A stretch of 64,000 bases of DNA from Streptomyces pseudovenezuelae (GCF_001513955.1 NZ_KQ948154.1:248001-312000), one strand, 5' to 3'. Positions 53,006-62,569 are shown, counted from the stretch's first letter. A program made the numbers and translations. The notes: a model not told the origin generated them from the letters alone.

Positions 53006-55198
53006 CTACTCCTCCGTGGGAAGCGCCACATCGGTGGCCGCCTCGGGGCCCTGCTCCAACAGGACGTCGAAGCCGTCCTCGTTCAGGACAGGGACCTTGA
53101 GTTGCATCGCTTTGTCGTACTTGGAGCCCGGATTGTCACCCACGACGACGAAAGACGTCTTCTTCGAAACCGACCCGGTCACTTTCGCCCCCCTGGATTG
53201 CAGCGCCTCTTTGGCCCCGTCCCGGGTGAAGCGCTCCAGGGTGCCGGTGACCACGACGGTGAGCCCTTCGAGGGGACGCGGGCCCTCGTCCTCCCCCGAG
53301 CCCTCCTCCTCCGTGCGCACGCCCGCGGCCTTCCACTTGCGCAGGATCTCCTGGTGCCAGTCCTCCGCGAACCACTCCTTGAGGGATCTGGCGATGATCG
53401 GGCCGACACCGTCGGTGTTCGCCAGCTCCTCCTCGCTCGCCTGCTCGATGCGGTCGATCGAGCGGAAGTTGCGCGCCAGCGCCTCGGCGGCGACCGGGCC
53501 GACATGGCGGATCGACAGACCGGTCAGGACGCGGGCGAGCGGACGCTCCTTGGCGGCGGCGATGTTCTCCAGCATGGCGACGGCGTTCTTCTTCGGCTCG
53601 CCCTGCTGGTTGGCGAAGACCGTGGCGACCTTCTCCTCGCCGGTCTTCGGGTCGCGCTTGGGCAGCCCGCTGTCCTGGTCGAGGACGTACGCCTTGATGG
53701 GCAGCAGCTGCTCGATGGTGAGGTCGAACAGGTCGCCCTCGTCGGTCAGCGGCGGATCCGAGGGCTCCAGCGGCTTGGTGAGCGCTGCCGCGGCGACGTA
53801 ACCGAAGTGCTCGATGTCCAGCGACTTGCGGCCCGCGAGATAGAACAGGCGTTCGCGCAACTGGGCGGGGCAGGTGCGGGCGTTGGGGCAGCGCAGGTCG
53901 ACGTCGCCCTCCTTCATGGGCCGCAGCGCGGTGCCGCACTCGGGGCACTCGGCCGGCATCACGAACTCGCGCTCGCTGCCGTCGCGCAGGTCGACGACCG
54001 GGCCGAGGATCTCGGGGATCACGTCACCGGCCTTGCGCAGCACCACGGTGTCGCCGATGAGGACGCCCTTGAGCTTGACGACGTCCTGGTTGTGCAGGGT
54101 GGCGAACTCGACCTCGGAGCCGGCCACCGTCACCGGCTCGACCTGGGCGTACGGCGTGACCCGGCCCGTACGGCCCACGCCCACCCGGATGTTGATGAGC
54201 TTGGTGTTGACCTCCTCGGGCGCGTACTTGTACGCGATCGCCCAGCGCGGGGCGCGGGAGGTCGAGCCGAGACGGCCCTGGAGCGGGATCTCGTCGAGCT
54301 TGACGACGGCCCCGTCGATCTCGTGCTCCACGGAGTGGCGGTTCTCGCCGAAGTAGGCGATGAACTCCCGCACACCGTCGAGACCGTCGACCACCTTGTT
54401 GTGCTTCGCGGTGGGCAGGCCCCAGGACTTGAGGAGGTCGTAGCCCTGGGAGAGGCGGGTCATGCCGGTGAAGCCCTCCAGGGCGCCGATGCCGTGCACG
54501 ACCATGTGGAGGGGGCGGGTGGCGGTGACGCGCGGGTCCTTCTGGCGCAGTGAACCGGCCGCCGCGTTGCGCGGGTTGGCGAAGGGCTTGTCGCCGGCCT
54601 CGACCAGACGGGCGTTGAGCTCCTCGAACTTCTCCATCGGGAAGTAGACCTCGCCGCGGACCTCCACGAGGTCGGGGACCTTGTCGCCGGTGAGACGGTC
54701 CGGGATCTCGGCGATGGTGCGGACGTTGGGCGTGATGTCCTCGCCGGTGCGGCCGTCGCCGCGGGTGGCCGCGCGGGTGAGGCGGCCGTGCTCGTAGGTG
54801 AGGTTGACGGCGAGCCCGTCCACCTTGAGCTCGCACAGCAGGTGGTAGTCGGTGGTGCCGACGTCCTTGGCCACCCGCTCCGCCCAGGCCGCCAGCTCCT
54901 CGTCGCTGAACGCGTTGTCCAGGGAGAGCATCCGGGAGCGGTGCTGGACGGACGTGAACTCGGTCTCGTACGCGCCCGCGACCTTCTGGGTCGGCGAGTC
55001 GGGGGTGCGCAGCTCGGGGTACTCCTCCTCCAGGGCTTCGAGGGAGCGCAGGAGCTTGTCGAAGTCGGCGTCGCTGACGACCGGCGCGTCGTTCACGTAG
55101 TACCGGAAGCGGTGCTCCTCGATCTGCTCAGCGAGCTGCGCGTGCTTCTCCCGTGCCTCCGCGGGCACCGTCGTCTCCGCTTGCTTGTCGCCGGCCAC
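53006..55198 (-). CDS. ligA: NAD-dependent DNA ligase
   Basis: A 730-aa ligase. The GTG at 55198 has GGGAGGA upstream. Domain order: Ia (HRFRYYVNDAPVVSDADFDKL), adenylation with the active Lys in CELKVDGLAVNLTYE, OB fold (RTGRVTPYAQVEPV), four-Cys zinc finger (CPECG ... CPNARTCPAQ), HhH repeats (GLSIRHVGPVAAEALA, NTDGVGPIIARSL) and a C-terminal BRCT (GLTVVVTGTLERFTRDGAKE). It follows the MetE-like gene by 15 bp. The 272 bp between it and rmdB show no gene. Confidence 0.97.
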   Translation of the reverse strand: MAGDKQAETTVPAEAREKHAQLAEQIEEHRFRYYVNDAPVVSDADFDKLLRSLEALEEEYPELRTPDSPTQKVAGAYETEFTSVQHRSRMLSLDNAFSDEELAAWAERVAKDVGTTDYHLLCELKVDGLAVNLTYEHGRLTRAATRGDGRTGEDITPNVRTIAEIPDRLTGDKVPDLVEVRGEVYFPMEKFEELNARLVEAGDKPFANPRNAAAGSLRQKDPRVTATRPLHMVVHGIGALEGFTGMTRLSQGYDLLKSWGLPTAKHNKVVDGLDGVREFIAYFGENRHSVEHEIDGAVVKLDEIPLQGRLGSTSRAPRWAIAYKYAPEEVNTKLINIRVGVGRTGRVTPYAQVEPVTVAGSEVEFATLHNQDVVKLKGVLIGDTVVLRKAGDVIPEILGPVVDLRDGSEREFVMPAECPECGTALRPMKEGDVDLRCPNARTCPAQLRERLFYLAGRKSLDIEHFGYVAAAALTKPLEPSDPPLTDEGDLFDLTIEQLLPIKAYVLDQDSGLPKRDPKTGEEKVATVFANQQGEPKKNAVAMLENIAAAKERPLARVLTGLSIRHVGPVAAEALARNFRSIDRIEQASEEELANTDGVGPIIARSLKEWFAEDWHQEILRKWKAAGVRTEEEGSGEDEGPRPLEGLTVVVTGTLERFTRDGAKEALQSRGAKVTGSVSKKTSFVVVGDNPGSKYDKAMQLKVPVLNEDGFDVLLEQGPEAATDVALPTEE

Positions 55199-55213
55199 CG
55201 TGTTGTCCTCCCG

Positions 55214-56215
55214 TTACTCTGGGTTGTCCGCGAGGGATCTCGCCGCCTGGGCGCAGTGGGCGAGAGCCTTGCGCGCGTACTCCGGGGAGGCCCCCGCGAG
55301 TCCGCACGACGGAGTGACCGTGACCGCCTCCGCGAGAAGTCCCGGATGCAGCCCCAGCCTGCGCCACAGCGTCCTGACACCCATGACGCTACCGGCAGGG
55401 TCTGACAATGCGGTGTCCGTGCCCGGCACGACACCGGCGAAGAGCCTCGTGCCCCCTTCCACCGCCTCACCGATCGCGTCGTCGTCACGCTCGGTGAGGA
55501 GCGAGAGGTCGAAGGAGACCGCCGCCGCACCCGCCCTCCGCAGCAGGGCGAAGGGGACGTCCGGTGCGCACGAGTGGACCACGACGGGCCCGTCCGCGTG
55601 AACCCCGACGACATCGCGCAGGCCGGCCTCCACGACCTGCCGGTCCACGGCCCGGTGGGTCCGGTATCCGCTGGCCGACCTCACGTGTCCGCGCAGCACG
55701 GCGATGAGGGAGGGCTCGTCGAGCTGGAGCACGATCTGCGCGCCGGGCACCCGGGCCCGGACGTCCTCCAGGTGCAGCCGCAGCCCCTCCGCGAGCGAGG
55801 CGGCGAGGTCCCGGCAGGCGCCGGGGTCCGAGAGGGCCACCTCGCCGTTCCTCAGCTCCAGCGCGGCGGCGAGCGTCCAGGGCCCGACGGCCTGCACCTT
55901 GAGCTGCCCCTCGTACCCCTGGGTGAACTCCTCCAGGGCGTCGAGGTCCTCCCCCAGCCAGGACCGGGCCCGCTTGGTGTCCCGGCCGGGCCGGTCCCCG
56001 ATCCGCCACCCGCTGGGCTCCACGCGCGCGTACAGCTCGACGAGCATGCCCGCGGTACGGCCGATCATGTCGGCGCCGGGGCCGCGGGCGGGCAGTTCGG
56101 GCAGGAACGGGAAGTCCTCGAAGGAGCCGGTGGCGGTCCTGGCGGCCTCACGGGCGTCGCCGCCGGGGAGGGAGCCGATGCCGGTGGCGGGGGCGAAGCG
56201 GATGTCTGCGGTCAC
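55214..56215 (-). CDS. MetE C-terminal-like (cobalamin-independent methionine synthase-type) protein
   Basis: A 333-aa single barrel like the C-terminal half of MetE: TGIGSLPGGDAREA, LKVQAVGPWTLAAAL, VLQLDEPSLIAVLRG, VVVHSCAPDVPFALL (zinc His and Cys) and VTPSCGLAGASPEYA (second zinc Cys). The N-terminal MetE domain is missing, as in archaeal-type core methyltransferases, so the methyl donor may differ from full MetE. Probably cotranscribed with ligA. Confidence 0.85.
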   Translation of the reverse strand: MTADIRFAPATGIGSLPGGDAREAARTATGSFEDFPFLPELPARGPGADMIGRTAGMLVELYARVEPSGWRIGDRPGRDTKRARSWLGEDLDALEEFTQGYEGQLKVQAVGPWTLAAALELRNGEVALSDPGACRDLAASLAEGLRLHLEDVRARVPGAQIVLQLDEPSLIAVLRGHVRSASGYRTHRAVDRQVVEAGLRDVVGVHADGPVVVHSCAPDVPFALLRRAGAAAVSFDLSLLTERDDDAIGEAVEGGTRLFAGVVPGTDTALSDPAGSVMGVRTLWRRLGLHPGLLAEAVTVTPSCGLAGASPEYARKALAHCAQAARSLADNPE

Positions 56216-56280
56216 GTGCGAAGCCTACGTAGGTCGCGGCGAGGGCGTTCTCGCCCCCGCCGCCCCTGCCCGTCCCATCC

Positions 56281-56374
56281 CTGGGGGCTGCGCCCCCAGA
56301 CCCCCATCGGCCCTGAACGGGCCTCGTCCTCAAACGCCGGACGGGCTGATTTCAGCCCCTCCGGCGTTTGAGGA
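56281..56374. repeat. Streptomyces intergenic palindromes, likely SDR-gene terminator
   Basis: Two hairpins lie in tandem: CTGGGGGC-TGC-GCCCCCAG (56281-56299) and a long one with arms TCCTCAAACGCCGGA (56327-56341) and TCCGGCGTTTGAGGA (56360-56374) enclosing an inner GGGCTG/CAGCCC stem. The TCAAACGCCGG element is a frequent streptomycete intergenic repeat (from memory). It lies 20 bp past the SDR stop and so can serve as its terminator. Confidence 0.75.
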
Positions 56375-56394
56375 GCAGGGTAGAAGGAAAGTCC

Positions 56395-57084
56395 TCAGCG
56401 CCCGGGACGCACCGTCAGGTCGTTGATCTCCGCGTCCCTCGGCAGATCGATCGCCGTGAGGATCGTCGTTGCCACCGACTCCGGGTCGATCCACCGCGCG
56501 GGGTCGTACTCCTTGCCCTCCTGCTGATGGACCTTGGCCTGCATGGGACTCGCGGTGCGACCGGGGTAGACCGAGGTGACGCGGACGCCGTTCGTGTGCT
56601 CCTCGTGGCGCAGCGAGTCCGCGAGGGCCTTCAGGCCGTGCTTGGAGGCGGCGTAGGCGGACCAGTCGGCGTGCGCGTTCAGACCCGCGCCGGAGTTCAC
56701 GAACACCACATGGCCCCGGGCCAGCCGGAGTTGGGGCAGGAAGTGGCGGGTCAGCTCGGCCGGGGCGATCAGGTTGACGTTCAGCTGGTGACGCCAGGAC
56801 TTGGGGGTCAGCTCGGCGACCGGGCCGAGGTCGACCACGCCGGCGATGTGCAGCAGGGAGTCCACCCGGTCCGGCAGCGTCTGGTGCGAGAAGGCCCAGC
56901 TCAGCTTGTCGGGGTCGGCCAGGTCCCCGACCAGGGTCCGCGCCCCTGGGAACTGTGCCGCCAGTTCCTTCGCGCGGCCAGCGTCACGCGCGTGCAGCAC
57001 GAGTTCGTCCCCGCGCGCGTGCAGCCGCCGGGCCACCGCCGCGCCGATGCCTGAGCCCGCTCCGGTGATCACATGTGTAGCCAT
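56395..57084 (-). CDS. Short-chain dehydrogenase/reductase
   Basis: A 229-aa SDR. The cofactor loop is ITGAGSGIGAAVARRL near the N-terminus, then a DLADPDKL segment; the catalytic Ser is in VFVNSGAGLNA and YxxxK in YAASKHGLKALAD. The basic HARDAGR after strand two suggests NADP(H). Substrate unknown. It is 23 bp downstream of the LOG-like gene, so probably in one transcript with it. Confidence 0.88.
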   Translation of the reverse strand: MATHVITGAGSGIGAAVARRLHARGDELVLHARDAGRAKELAAQFPGARTLVGDLADPDKLSWAFSHQTLPDRVDSLLHIAGVVDLGPVAELTPKSWRHQLNVNLIAPAELTRHFLPQLRLARGHVVFVNSGAGLNAHADWSAYAASKHGLKALADSLRHEEHTNGVRVTSVYPGRTASPMQAKVHQQEGKEYDPARWIDPESVATTILTAIDLPRDAEINDLTVRPGR

Positions 57085-57107
57085 GCCGCCATGCTCGCAT
57101 CACGGGG

Positions 57108-57647
57108 TCAGCCCTTACCGAGCGACTCCTCCAGGTACGCCAGCGCCCCCACCGGCTCCTCCGCGAAGAACACCAGGTCGGTGAGCGGGCGCGGCAGGAA
57201 GCCCTCGTCCTCCATGCGCCGGAACTGCTCCTTCAGCCCGTCGTAGAAGCCCGCCGTGTTCAGCAGCACGACCGGCTTCTCGGTGTGCCCGTGCTTCTTC
57301 AGCTCCAGGATCTCGGTCGCCTCGTCGAGGGTGCCCGTGCCGCCCACCATGATCACCACGGCGTCGGCCTTCTCCAGGAGCAGCCTCTTGCGCTCGGCGA
57401 GGTCCTTCGTGATCACCATCTCGTCCACGCCGGGACGGACCTTGGCGGCCAGAAACTGGACCGAGACCCCGACGAGCCGGCCGCCCGCCTCCTGCACCCC
57501 GTCCGCGACGACCTTCATCAGGCCCACGTCCGAGCCGCCCCACACAAGGGTGTGCCCGCCCTTGCCCAGCAGCTTCGCGAACTCCCGCGCGGGGCGCGTG
57601 TAGCGGTCGTCGAGGTCGGCGGCGGAGAGGAAGACGCAGATTCGCAT
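57108..57647 (-). CDS. LOG-like TIGR00730-family Rossmann protein
   Basis: A 179-aa protein: CVFLSAADLDDRY, LVWGGSDVGLMKVVADG, the catalytic Arg/Lys helix DLAERKRLLLEKADA and VGGTGTLDEATEILEL. The family includes cytokinin-activating phosphoribohydrolases. The phosphate-binding PGGxGTxxE motif has Val instead of Pro, and the GGGxxGLMG motif is WGGSDVGLMK, so activity may be altered. Confidence 0.85.
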   Translation of the reverse strand: MRICVFLSAADLDDRYTRPAREFAKLLGKGGHTLVWGGSDVGLMKVVADGVQEAGGRLVGVSVQFLAAKVRPGVDEMVITKDLAERKRLLLEKADAVVIMVGGTGTLDEATEILELKKHGHTEKPVVLLNTAGFYDGLKEQFRRMEDEGFLPRPLTDLVFFAEEPVGALAYLEESLGKG

Positions 57648-57697
57648 GAGATCACCGTACGCGGGAAGAACCCGGGGCCCGCGCGTGCTTTTCCGGT

Positions 57698-58021
57698 ATG
57701 GCCGAAGGACACACGATCACCATCGAGCAAGTCGACCAGCACGTGCGCGTGGTGCACGGCGACCAGGTCCTCGCGGAGAGCGAACGAGCCCTCGTACTGC
57801 GCGAGACGGGCTGTCCCGCGCGCTACTACCTCCCCGCCGAGGACGTACGACTCGACCTGCTGACCCCCTCCGACACCCACACCTACTGCCCGTTCAAGGG
57901 CACCGCGTCCTACTGGTCGCTGCCGGACGCGCCCGACCTGGTGTGGTCCTATCCCGAGCCGAAGCCCGCCGTCGCCGAGATCAAGGACCACCTCTGTTTC
58001 TACGAGGTCGACGTGTCCTGA
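57698..58021 (+). CDS. DUF427 domain protein
   Basis: A 107-aa beta-rich protein with the DUF427 pattern: VRVVHGDQVLAESERALVL, ARYYLPAEDVRLDLL, TYCPFKGTASYWSL and ending in the LCFYEVDV strand. Function of the family is not established. It is divergent from the LOG-like gene by 50 bp. Confidence 0.9.
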   Translation: MAEGHTITIEQVDQHVRVVHGDQVLAESERALVLRETGCPARYYLPAEDVRLDLLTPSDTHTYCPFKGTASYWSLPDAPDLVWSYPEPKPAVAEIKDHLCFYEVDVS

Positions 58022-58058
58022 CCGATGACTCCGCCGCCGTACGGCAGTCTCCACAGGC

Positions 58059-58841
58059 ATGGACAAGAAGACTCTCTCCCGCGACGGCACTCCGATCGCG
58101 TACGAACGCACCGGACAGGGGCCGGCGGTCATCCTCGTCAGCGGCGCGATGTCCACGGGCGGCACGGTCGCGCCCCTGGCCGTGCCGCTGTCCGAGCGGT
58201 TCGACGTCCTCGTCTACGACCGCCGGGGGCGCGGCGCGAGCGGCGACACGGCCCCCTACGCGGTGGCCCGTGAGGTCGAGGACCTCGCCGCGCTCATCGA
58301 GACGGCGGGCGGCGAGGCGAGCCTGTGCGGCATCTCGTCCGGCGGTGCGCTGGTCCTGGAGGCCGCGGCGAGCGGGCTGCCGGTCCGGCGGGTCGCCGTG
58401 TACGAGACGCCGTTCGCCGACTTCCTCGACGGCGGCGCCGAGGGGAACGCCGCGTACACCCGAAACCTGGACGCGGCGCTCGCCGAGGGGCGCCGCGGGG
58501 ACGCGGTGGAGCTGTTCCTGCGGCTCACCGGCATGGGCGAGGAGATGATCCAGGGCGCCCGCCAGTCCCCCATGTGGCCCGGCATGGAGGCGGTCGCCCC
58601 GACCCTCGCCTACGACAACGCGGTCATGGCCGGCGGTCTGGTCCCCCGGGACCGGCTGGCCTCGATCACGGTCCCGGTGCTGGCCGTCGCGGGCGGCGCG
58701 AGCCCCGAGTGGATGCGCGAGGGCACCAGGGCGGTCGCGGAGGCGGCCCCGAAGGGCTCGTACCGCGTCCTGGAGGGCCAGACCCACATGGTCGACCCGG
58801 CCGCCGTGGCCCCGGTCCTCGCGGAGTTCTTCACGGACTGA
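58059..58841 (+). CDS. Alpha/beta hydrolase
   Basis: A 260-aa hydrolase. The nucleophile elbow is CGISSGGALVL; the oxyanion region VILVSGAMSTGG and DRRGRGASGDTAPY precede it, and the C-terminal His is in GQTHMVDPAAVAPVL. The fold matches small esterases and lactonases; substrate unknown. The stop of the DUF427 gene is 37 bp upstream, so the two are probably cotranscribed. Confidence 0.85.
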   Translation: MDKKTLSRDGTPIAYERTGQGPAVILVSGAMSTGGTVAPLAVPLSERFDVLVYDRRGRGASGDTAPYAVAREVEDLAALIETAGGEASLCGISSGGALVLEAAASGLPVRRVAVYETPFADFLDGGAEGNAAYTRNLDAALAEGRRGDAVELFLRLTGMGEEMIQGARQSPMWPGMEAVAPTLAYDNAVMAGGLVPRDRLASITVPVLAVAGGASPEWMREGTRAVAEAAPKGSYRVLEGQTHMVDPAAVAPVLAEFFTD

Positions 58842-58979
58842 CGGGCCGGCGACGAGTCGCGGGCGGGGCTTGGGCGCGCGGGCACGGAGCGTTCGACGCG
58901 CGCGTCCCGCCCACGTCGGCGTGCCTCGCGTGCGGCACCACCCCCGCGCTCGACGCCCCCGCGCCCGGCGCCCGGGCCG

Positions 58980-60104
58980 TCAGGCCACGCCCGCCCGTAC
59001 GCGCACCGTGGACGCGATCGTCGCCGAGCCCACCACCCGCGTGTCGTCGTACAGCACGATCGCCTGGCCCGGGGCCACCCCGCGGACCGGCTCCGTGAAG
59101 CTGACCTCCAGGGCGCCGTCGACGAGTTCGGCGGTGACCTCGGTCTCGCCGCCGTGGGCGCGGAGCTGAGCGGTGTAGGTACCGGGGCCGACCGGAGCGG
59201 TACCGCACCACCGGGGCTTGATCGCGCTCAGGGCGGTCACGTCCAGGGCCGCGGCCGGGCCCACCGTCACCGTGTTGTTCACCGGCGAGATGTCGAGGAC
59301 ATAGCGCGGCTTGCCGTCGGCGGCCGGGGTGCCGATGCGCAGCCCCTTGCGCTGGCCGATCGTGAAGCCGTACGCGCCCTCGTGGGTGCCGACCTTCGCG
59401 CCCGACTCGTCGACGATGTCGCCCTCCGCCTTCCCCAGCCGATGGGCGAGGAAGCCCTGGGTGTCGCCGTCGGCGATGAAGCAGATGTCGTGCGAGTCGG
59501 GCTTCTTGGCGACCGCCAGGCCCCGGCGCTCGGCCTCGGCGCGGATCTCGTCCTTGGTGGTGACGGTGTCGCCGAGCGGGAACAGGGCGTGCGCCAGCTG
59601 CTTCTCGTCCAGGACGCCGAGGACGTAGGACTGGTCCTTCGCCATGTCGGAGGCGCGGTGCAGCTCGCGGGAGCCGTCCTCGCCCACCAGGACCTTCGCG
59701 TAGTGGCCCGTGCACACCGCGTCGAAGCCCAGCGCGAGCGCCTTGTCGAGCAGCGCGGCGAACTTGATCTTCTCGTTGCAGCGCAGGCAGGGGTTGGGGG
59801 TGCGGCCGGCCTCGTACTCGGCGACGAAGTCCTCGACGACGTCCTCGCGGAAGCGGTCTGCGAGGTCCCAGACGTAGAACGGGATGCCGATGACGTCGGC
59901 GGCGCGGCGGGCGTCGCGCGAGTCCTCGATGGTGCAACAGCCACGCGCGCCCGTGCGGAACGATTGAGGGTTCGCGGAGAGGGCGAGGTGGACGCCGGTC
60001 ACGTCATGGCCGGCCTCGGCGGCACGGGCGGCGGCGACGGCGGAGTCCACTCCTCCGGACATGGCGGCGAGAACGCGAAGAGGGCGCTGCGTGGTGTCAG
60101 TCAT
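58980..60104 (-). CDS. mnmA: tRNA-specific 2-thiouridylase
   Basis: A 374-aa enzyme that thiolates U34 of Lys, Glu and Gln tRNAs. Motifs: the PP-loop AAMSGGVDSAVAAARA, nucleophile Cys in NPCLRCNEKIKF, CTGHYAKV, the persulfide Cys in SHDICFIADGDT and the IGQRKGLRIG barrel segment. The nearby cysteine desulfurase (62623-63792) is the likely sulfur donor. Confidence 0.95.
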   Translation of the reverse strand: MTDTTQRPLRVLAAMSGGVDSAVAAARAAEAGHDVTGVHLALSANPQSFRTGARGCCTIEDSRDARRAADVIGIPFYVWDLADRFREDVVEDFVAEYEAGRTPNPCLRCNEKIKFAALLDKALALGFDAVCTGHYAKVLVGEDGSRELHRASDMAKDQSYVLGVLDEKQLAHALFPLGDTVTTKDEIRAEAERRGLAVAKKPDSHDICFIADGDTQGFLAHRLGKAEGDIVDESGAKVGTHEGAYGFTIGQRKGLRIGTPAADGKPRYVLDISPVNNTVTVGPAAALDVTALSAIKPRWCGTAPVGPGTYTAQLRAHGGETEVTAELVDGALEVSFTEPVRGVAPGQAIVLYDDTRVVGSATIASTVRVRAGVA

Positions 60105-60164
60105 AACCCTTCAAGAGTACGGGGACGCGGGAACCGGGGCGCCCGGGTATCCGTTGACGACCAC

Positions 60165-60830
60165 ATGGGGGCGACAGAGGGTTCCGGGGACACCGACCGC
60201 CGCATCGGCCGGCGGGCGCTGCTCATCGGCGGGACGGCGGCCGCCGTGGGCACGGCGGTGCTGGCCCGCGACGAGCTGGCGCGGCTGTGGTGGCGGGCGC
60301 CGGGAGTGGAGAAGCCCCGGGTCGAGGGCGCGGTCGACTTCCGCGGCGCGCAGTGGGTGGCGGCCTCCGACGCGAACTGGCGGCGCGCGGACCGGCCCGA
60401 CGACTACGGCATAGACATGGTGGTCATCCATGTCACCCAGGGCAGTTTCGCCAGCGCGGTGAAGGTGTTCCAGGACCCGGGACACGGGGCGGCGGCGCAC
60501 TACATCGTGCGCAGGGACGGGCACATCACGCAGATGATCCGCGAGCTGGACGTGGCGTACCACGCGGGCAACCGCGCCTACAACGAACGCAGTGTGGGCA
60601 TCGAGCACGAGGGCTTCGTCGACCGGCCCGAGGACTTCACGGACGCGATGTACGCGGCCTCGGCGCGGCTCACGGCCCGGATATGCGCGCGGTACGCCGT
60701 CCCCGTCGACCGCGAGCACATCATCGGCCATGTCGAGGTGCCGGGGACGGACCACACCGACCCGGGCGAACACTGGGACTGGGACCGATACATGGGGCTG
60801 GTGCGGCGGGCGCGGAGTGCCTCCGCGTAG
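60165..60830 (+). CDS. Tat-exported N-acetylmuramoyl-L-alanine amidase (PGRP/Amidase_2)
   Basis: A 221-aa protein starting MGATEGSGDTDRRIGRRALL, a twin-arginine signal (DRRIGRRALLIGG) followed by a hydrophobic stretch. The amidase_2 domain spans about residues 60-215, with zinc ligands His in MVVIHVTQG and in HIIGHVEVPG plus TDHTDPGEHWDW (third ligand). It has no separate cell-wall-binding domain, so it may act at the membrane-near wall. The gene is divergent from mnmA by 60 bp. Confidence 0.9.
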   Translation: MGATEGSGDTDRRIGRRALLIGGTAAAVGTAVLARDELARLWWRAPGVEKPRVEGAVDFRGAQWVAASDANWRRADRPDDYGIDMVVIHVTQGSFASAVKVFQDPGHGAAAHYIVRRDGHITQMIRELDVAYHAGNRAYNERSVGIEHEGFVDRPEDFTDAMYAASARLTARICARYAVPVDREHIIGHVEVPGTDHTDPGEHWDWDRYMGLVRRARSASA

Positions 60831-61010
60831 GTATGAACTTCCGGCCACGCTCGCGCGCCCGACATGTCCCGCGCCCCGATCATGACCTGCGGGCCGTCGA
60901 CTTGGCTTTTCTTCAAGAGAGTTGACGGGGCTCCGGCTTCACAGCGTTGCGGGCTCGCACCCAACTTCACCTCAGTTCTCCCACAGACCGTGGCCCGAGG
61001 CTCCCTGGCC

Positions 61011-62558
61011 ATGACACACACCACAGGGCCGGACAGAGGCGCGCACGCGCGAGACGGCCGGAAGACCAAGGGCGAGCACACCAAGGAGAGCGGGGGCCGC
61101 AAGGGGCTGCACCGCAGGAAGTTCCTCGGCGGGATGGCGGGGGTGGGCCTCGGGGCCGTGGGAGCGGCGGGGGCCGCCTTCTCCCTGCTGACCGAGGGCA
61201 CCCGCAGCAAGGCGGCCGCCGCGACGGACGGCACCCTCACCATCCCGGACCTGCTGGAGGGCACCACCTCCGACGGCACGACCACCTTCACGCTGGCGGC
61301 CCAGACCGGCACCGCCGAGGTGCTCAGCGGCGTCACCAGCACCACCGCGGGGTACAACCAGTCGTTCCTCGGCCCCACTCTGAAGTGGACCAACGGCGAC
61401 ACCGTGCTGCTGAACATCACCAACGGCCTCGACGAGGACACCACCGTCCACTTCCACGGCGCCCACGTCCCGGCCGAGATGGACGGCGGACCGCAGAGCG
61501 CCTTCGCCGCCGGGACGACCTGGTCCCCCACCTTCACCGTCCTCGACGAGGCGAAGACCCTCTGGTACCACCCGCACGCCCTGGGCACCACGGCCGAGCA
61601 GGCCACCCACGGCCTGGCCGGGATGATCATCGTGGAGGACGACTCCGACACCTCCGCCGCGCTGCCCGGCGACTACGGCGTGGACGACATCCCGCTGATC
61701 TTCCAGTGCCTGGCCGTGGACAGCGCCGGTGACATCAAGTACGACCAGAGCGGCTACCTCAGCTCCGGCCTCAGCTTCCCGGTGCTGGTCAACGGCGAGA
61801 ACGTCGACGACACCACCCTCGCCTTCGCCGCCACCAAGACCCGCAACCGCTTCCGGGCGCTCAACGCCTCCCCCTCCGACATCATCACCCTCCAGCGCAG
61901 CGACGGGGGCACACTGACCCAGATCGCCACCGACCAGGGCTATCTGGCGGAGGCGGCCGAAGTGACCACCATCCGCCTGGTGGCCGGAGCGCGCGCCGAG
62001 TTCGTCATGGACGTCACCGAGGACGTCACCCTCCAGGCGGTCATCACGACCGGCTGGATCCGCGGCGGCTCCGGCACCTACGACTTCCTCACCGTCACGG
62101 CCGGCGGCACCGACACCCCGGACGACCTGCCGAGCACCCTCAACACCATCGAGCGGTACGACACCTCCGACTTCACGGCGCGCACCATCACCCTCAGCAA
62201 CACCGGCGCGACCATGAAGATCAACGGCTCCGCCGGACTCACCATGGCCGGCATGACGATGATCAGCACCACGCTGGGCGCGAAGGAGATCTGGACCATC
62301 ACCAACGCCAGTCAGCTGGAGCACTCGTTCCATCTGCACGACGTGCCGTACCAGCTCATCTCCGTCAACGGCGAGGAGCCCACGGGGGTCGGCCTCGGCT
62401 GGTACGACACGTACGAGGTCGTCGGCGGCGGCGAGATCGTGATCGCGATGGAGTTCACCGACTTCGCCGACGACACCTACATGTACATGCTCCACTGCCA
62501 TCTGCTGCAGCACGAGGACGAGGGGATGATGGCCTCCCTCATGGTCACGGAGAGCTGA
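61011..62558 (+). CDS. Tat-exported three-domain multicopper oxidase
   Basis: A 515-aa protein; start MTHTTGPDRGAHARDG with a Tat signal LHRRKFLGGMAGVGLGAVG. Copper ligands are in HFHGAH and WYHPHALG (domain 1) and HSFHLHDVPYQL plus YMLHCHLLQHEDEGMM (domain 3, type 1 site with axial Met). It resembles bilirubin oxidase/CotA-like enzymes; copper or manganese oxidation and phenolic oxidation are possible. The 49 codons upstream in frame look non-coding. Confidence 0.9.
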   Translation: MTHTTGPDRGAHARDGRKTKGEHTKESGGRKGLHRRKFLGGMAGVGLGAVGAAGAAFSLLTEGTRSKAAAATDGTLTIPDLLEGTTSDGTTTFTLAAQTGTAEVLSGVTSTTAGYNQSFLGPTLKWTNGDTVLLNITNGLDEDTTVHFHGAHVPAEMDGGPQSAFAAGTTWSPTFTVLDEAKTLWYHPHALGTTAEQATHGLAGMIIVEDDSDTSAALPGDYGVDDIPLIFQCLAVDSAGDIKYDQSGYLSSGLSFPVLVNGENVDDTTLAFAATKTRNRFRALNASPSDIITLQRSDGGTLTQIATDQGYLAEAAEVTTIRLVAGARAEFVMDVTEDVTLQAVITTGWIRGGSGTYDFLTVTAGGTDTPDDLPSTLNTIERYDTSDFTARTITLSNTGATMKINGSAGLTMAGMTMISTTLGAKEIWTITNASQLEHSFHLHDVPYQLISVNGEEPTGVGLGWYDTYEVVGGGEIVIAMEFTDFADDTYMYMLHCHLLQHEDEGMMASLMVTES

Positions 62559-62569
62559 GAGCGGAGAAC

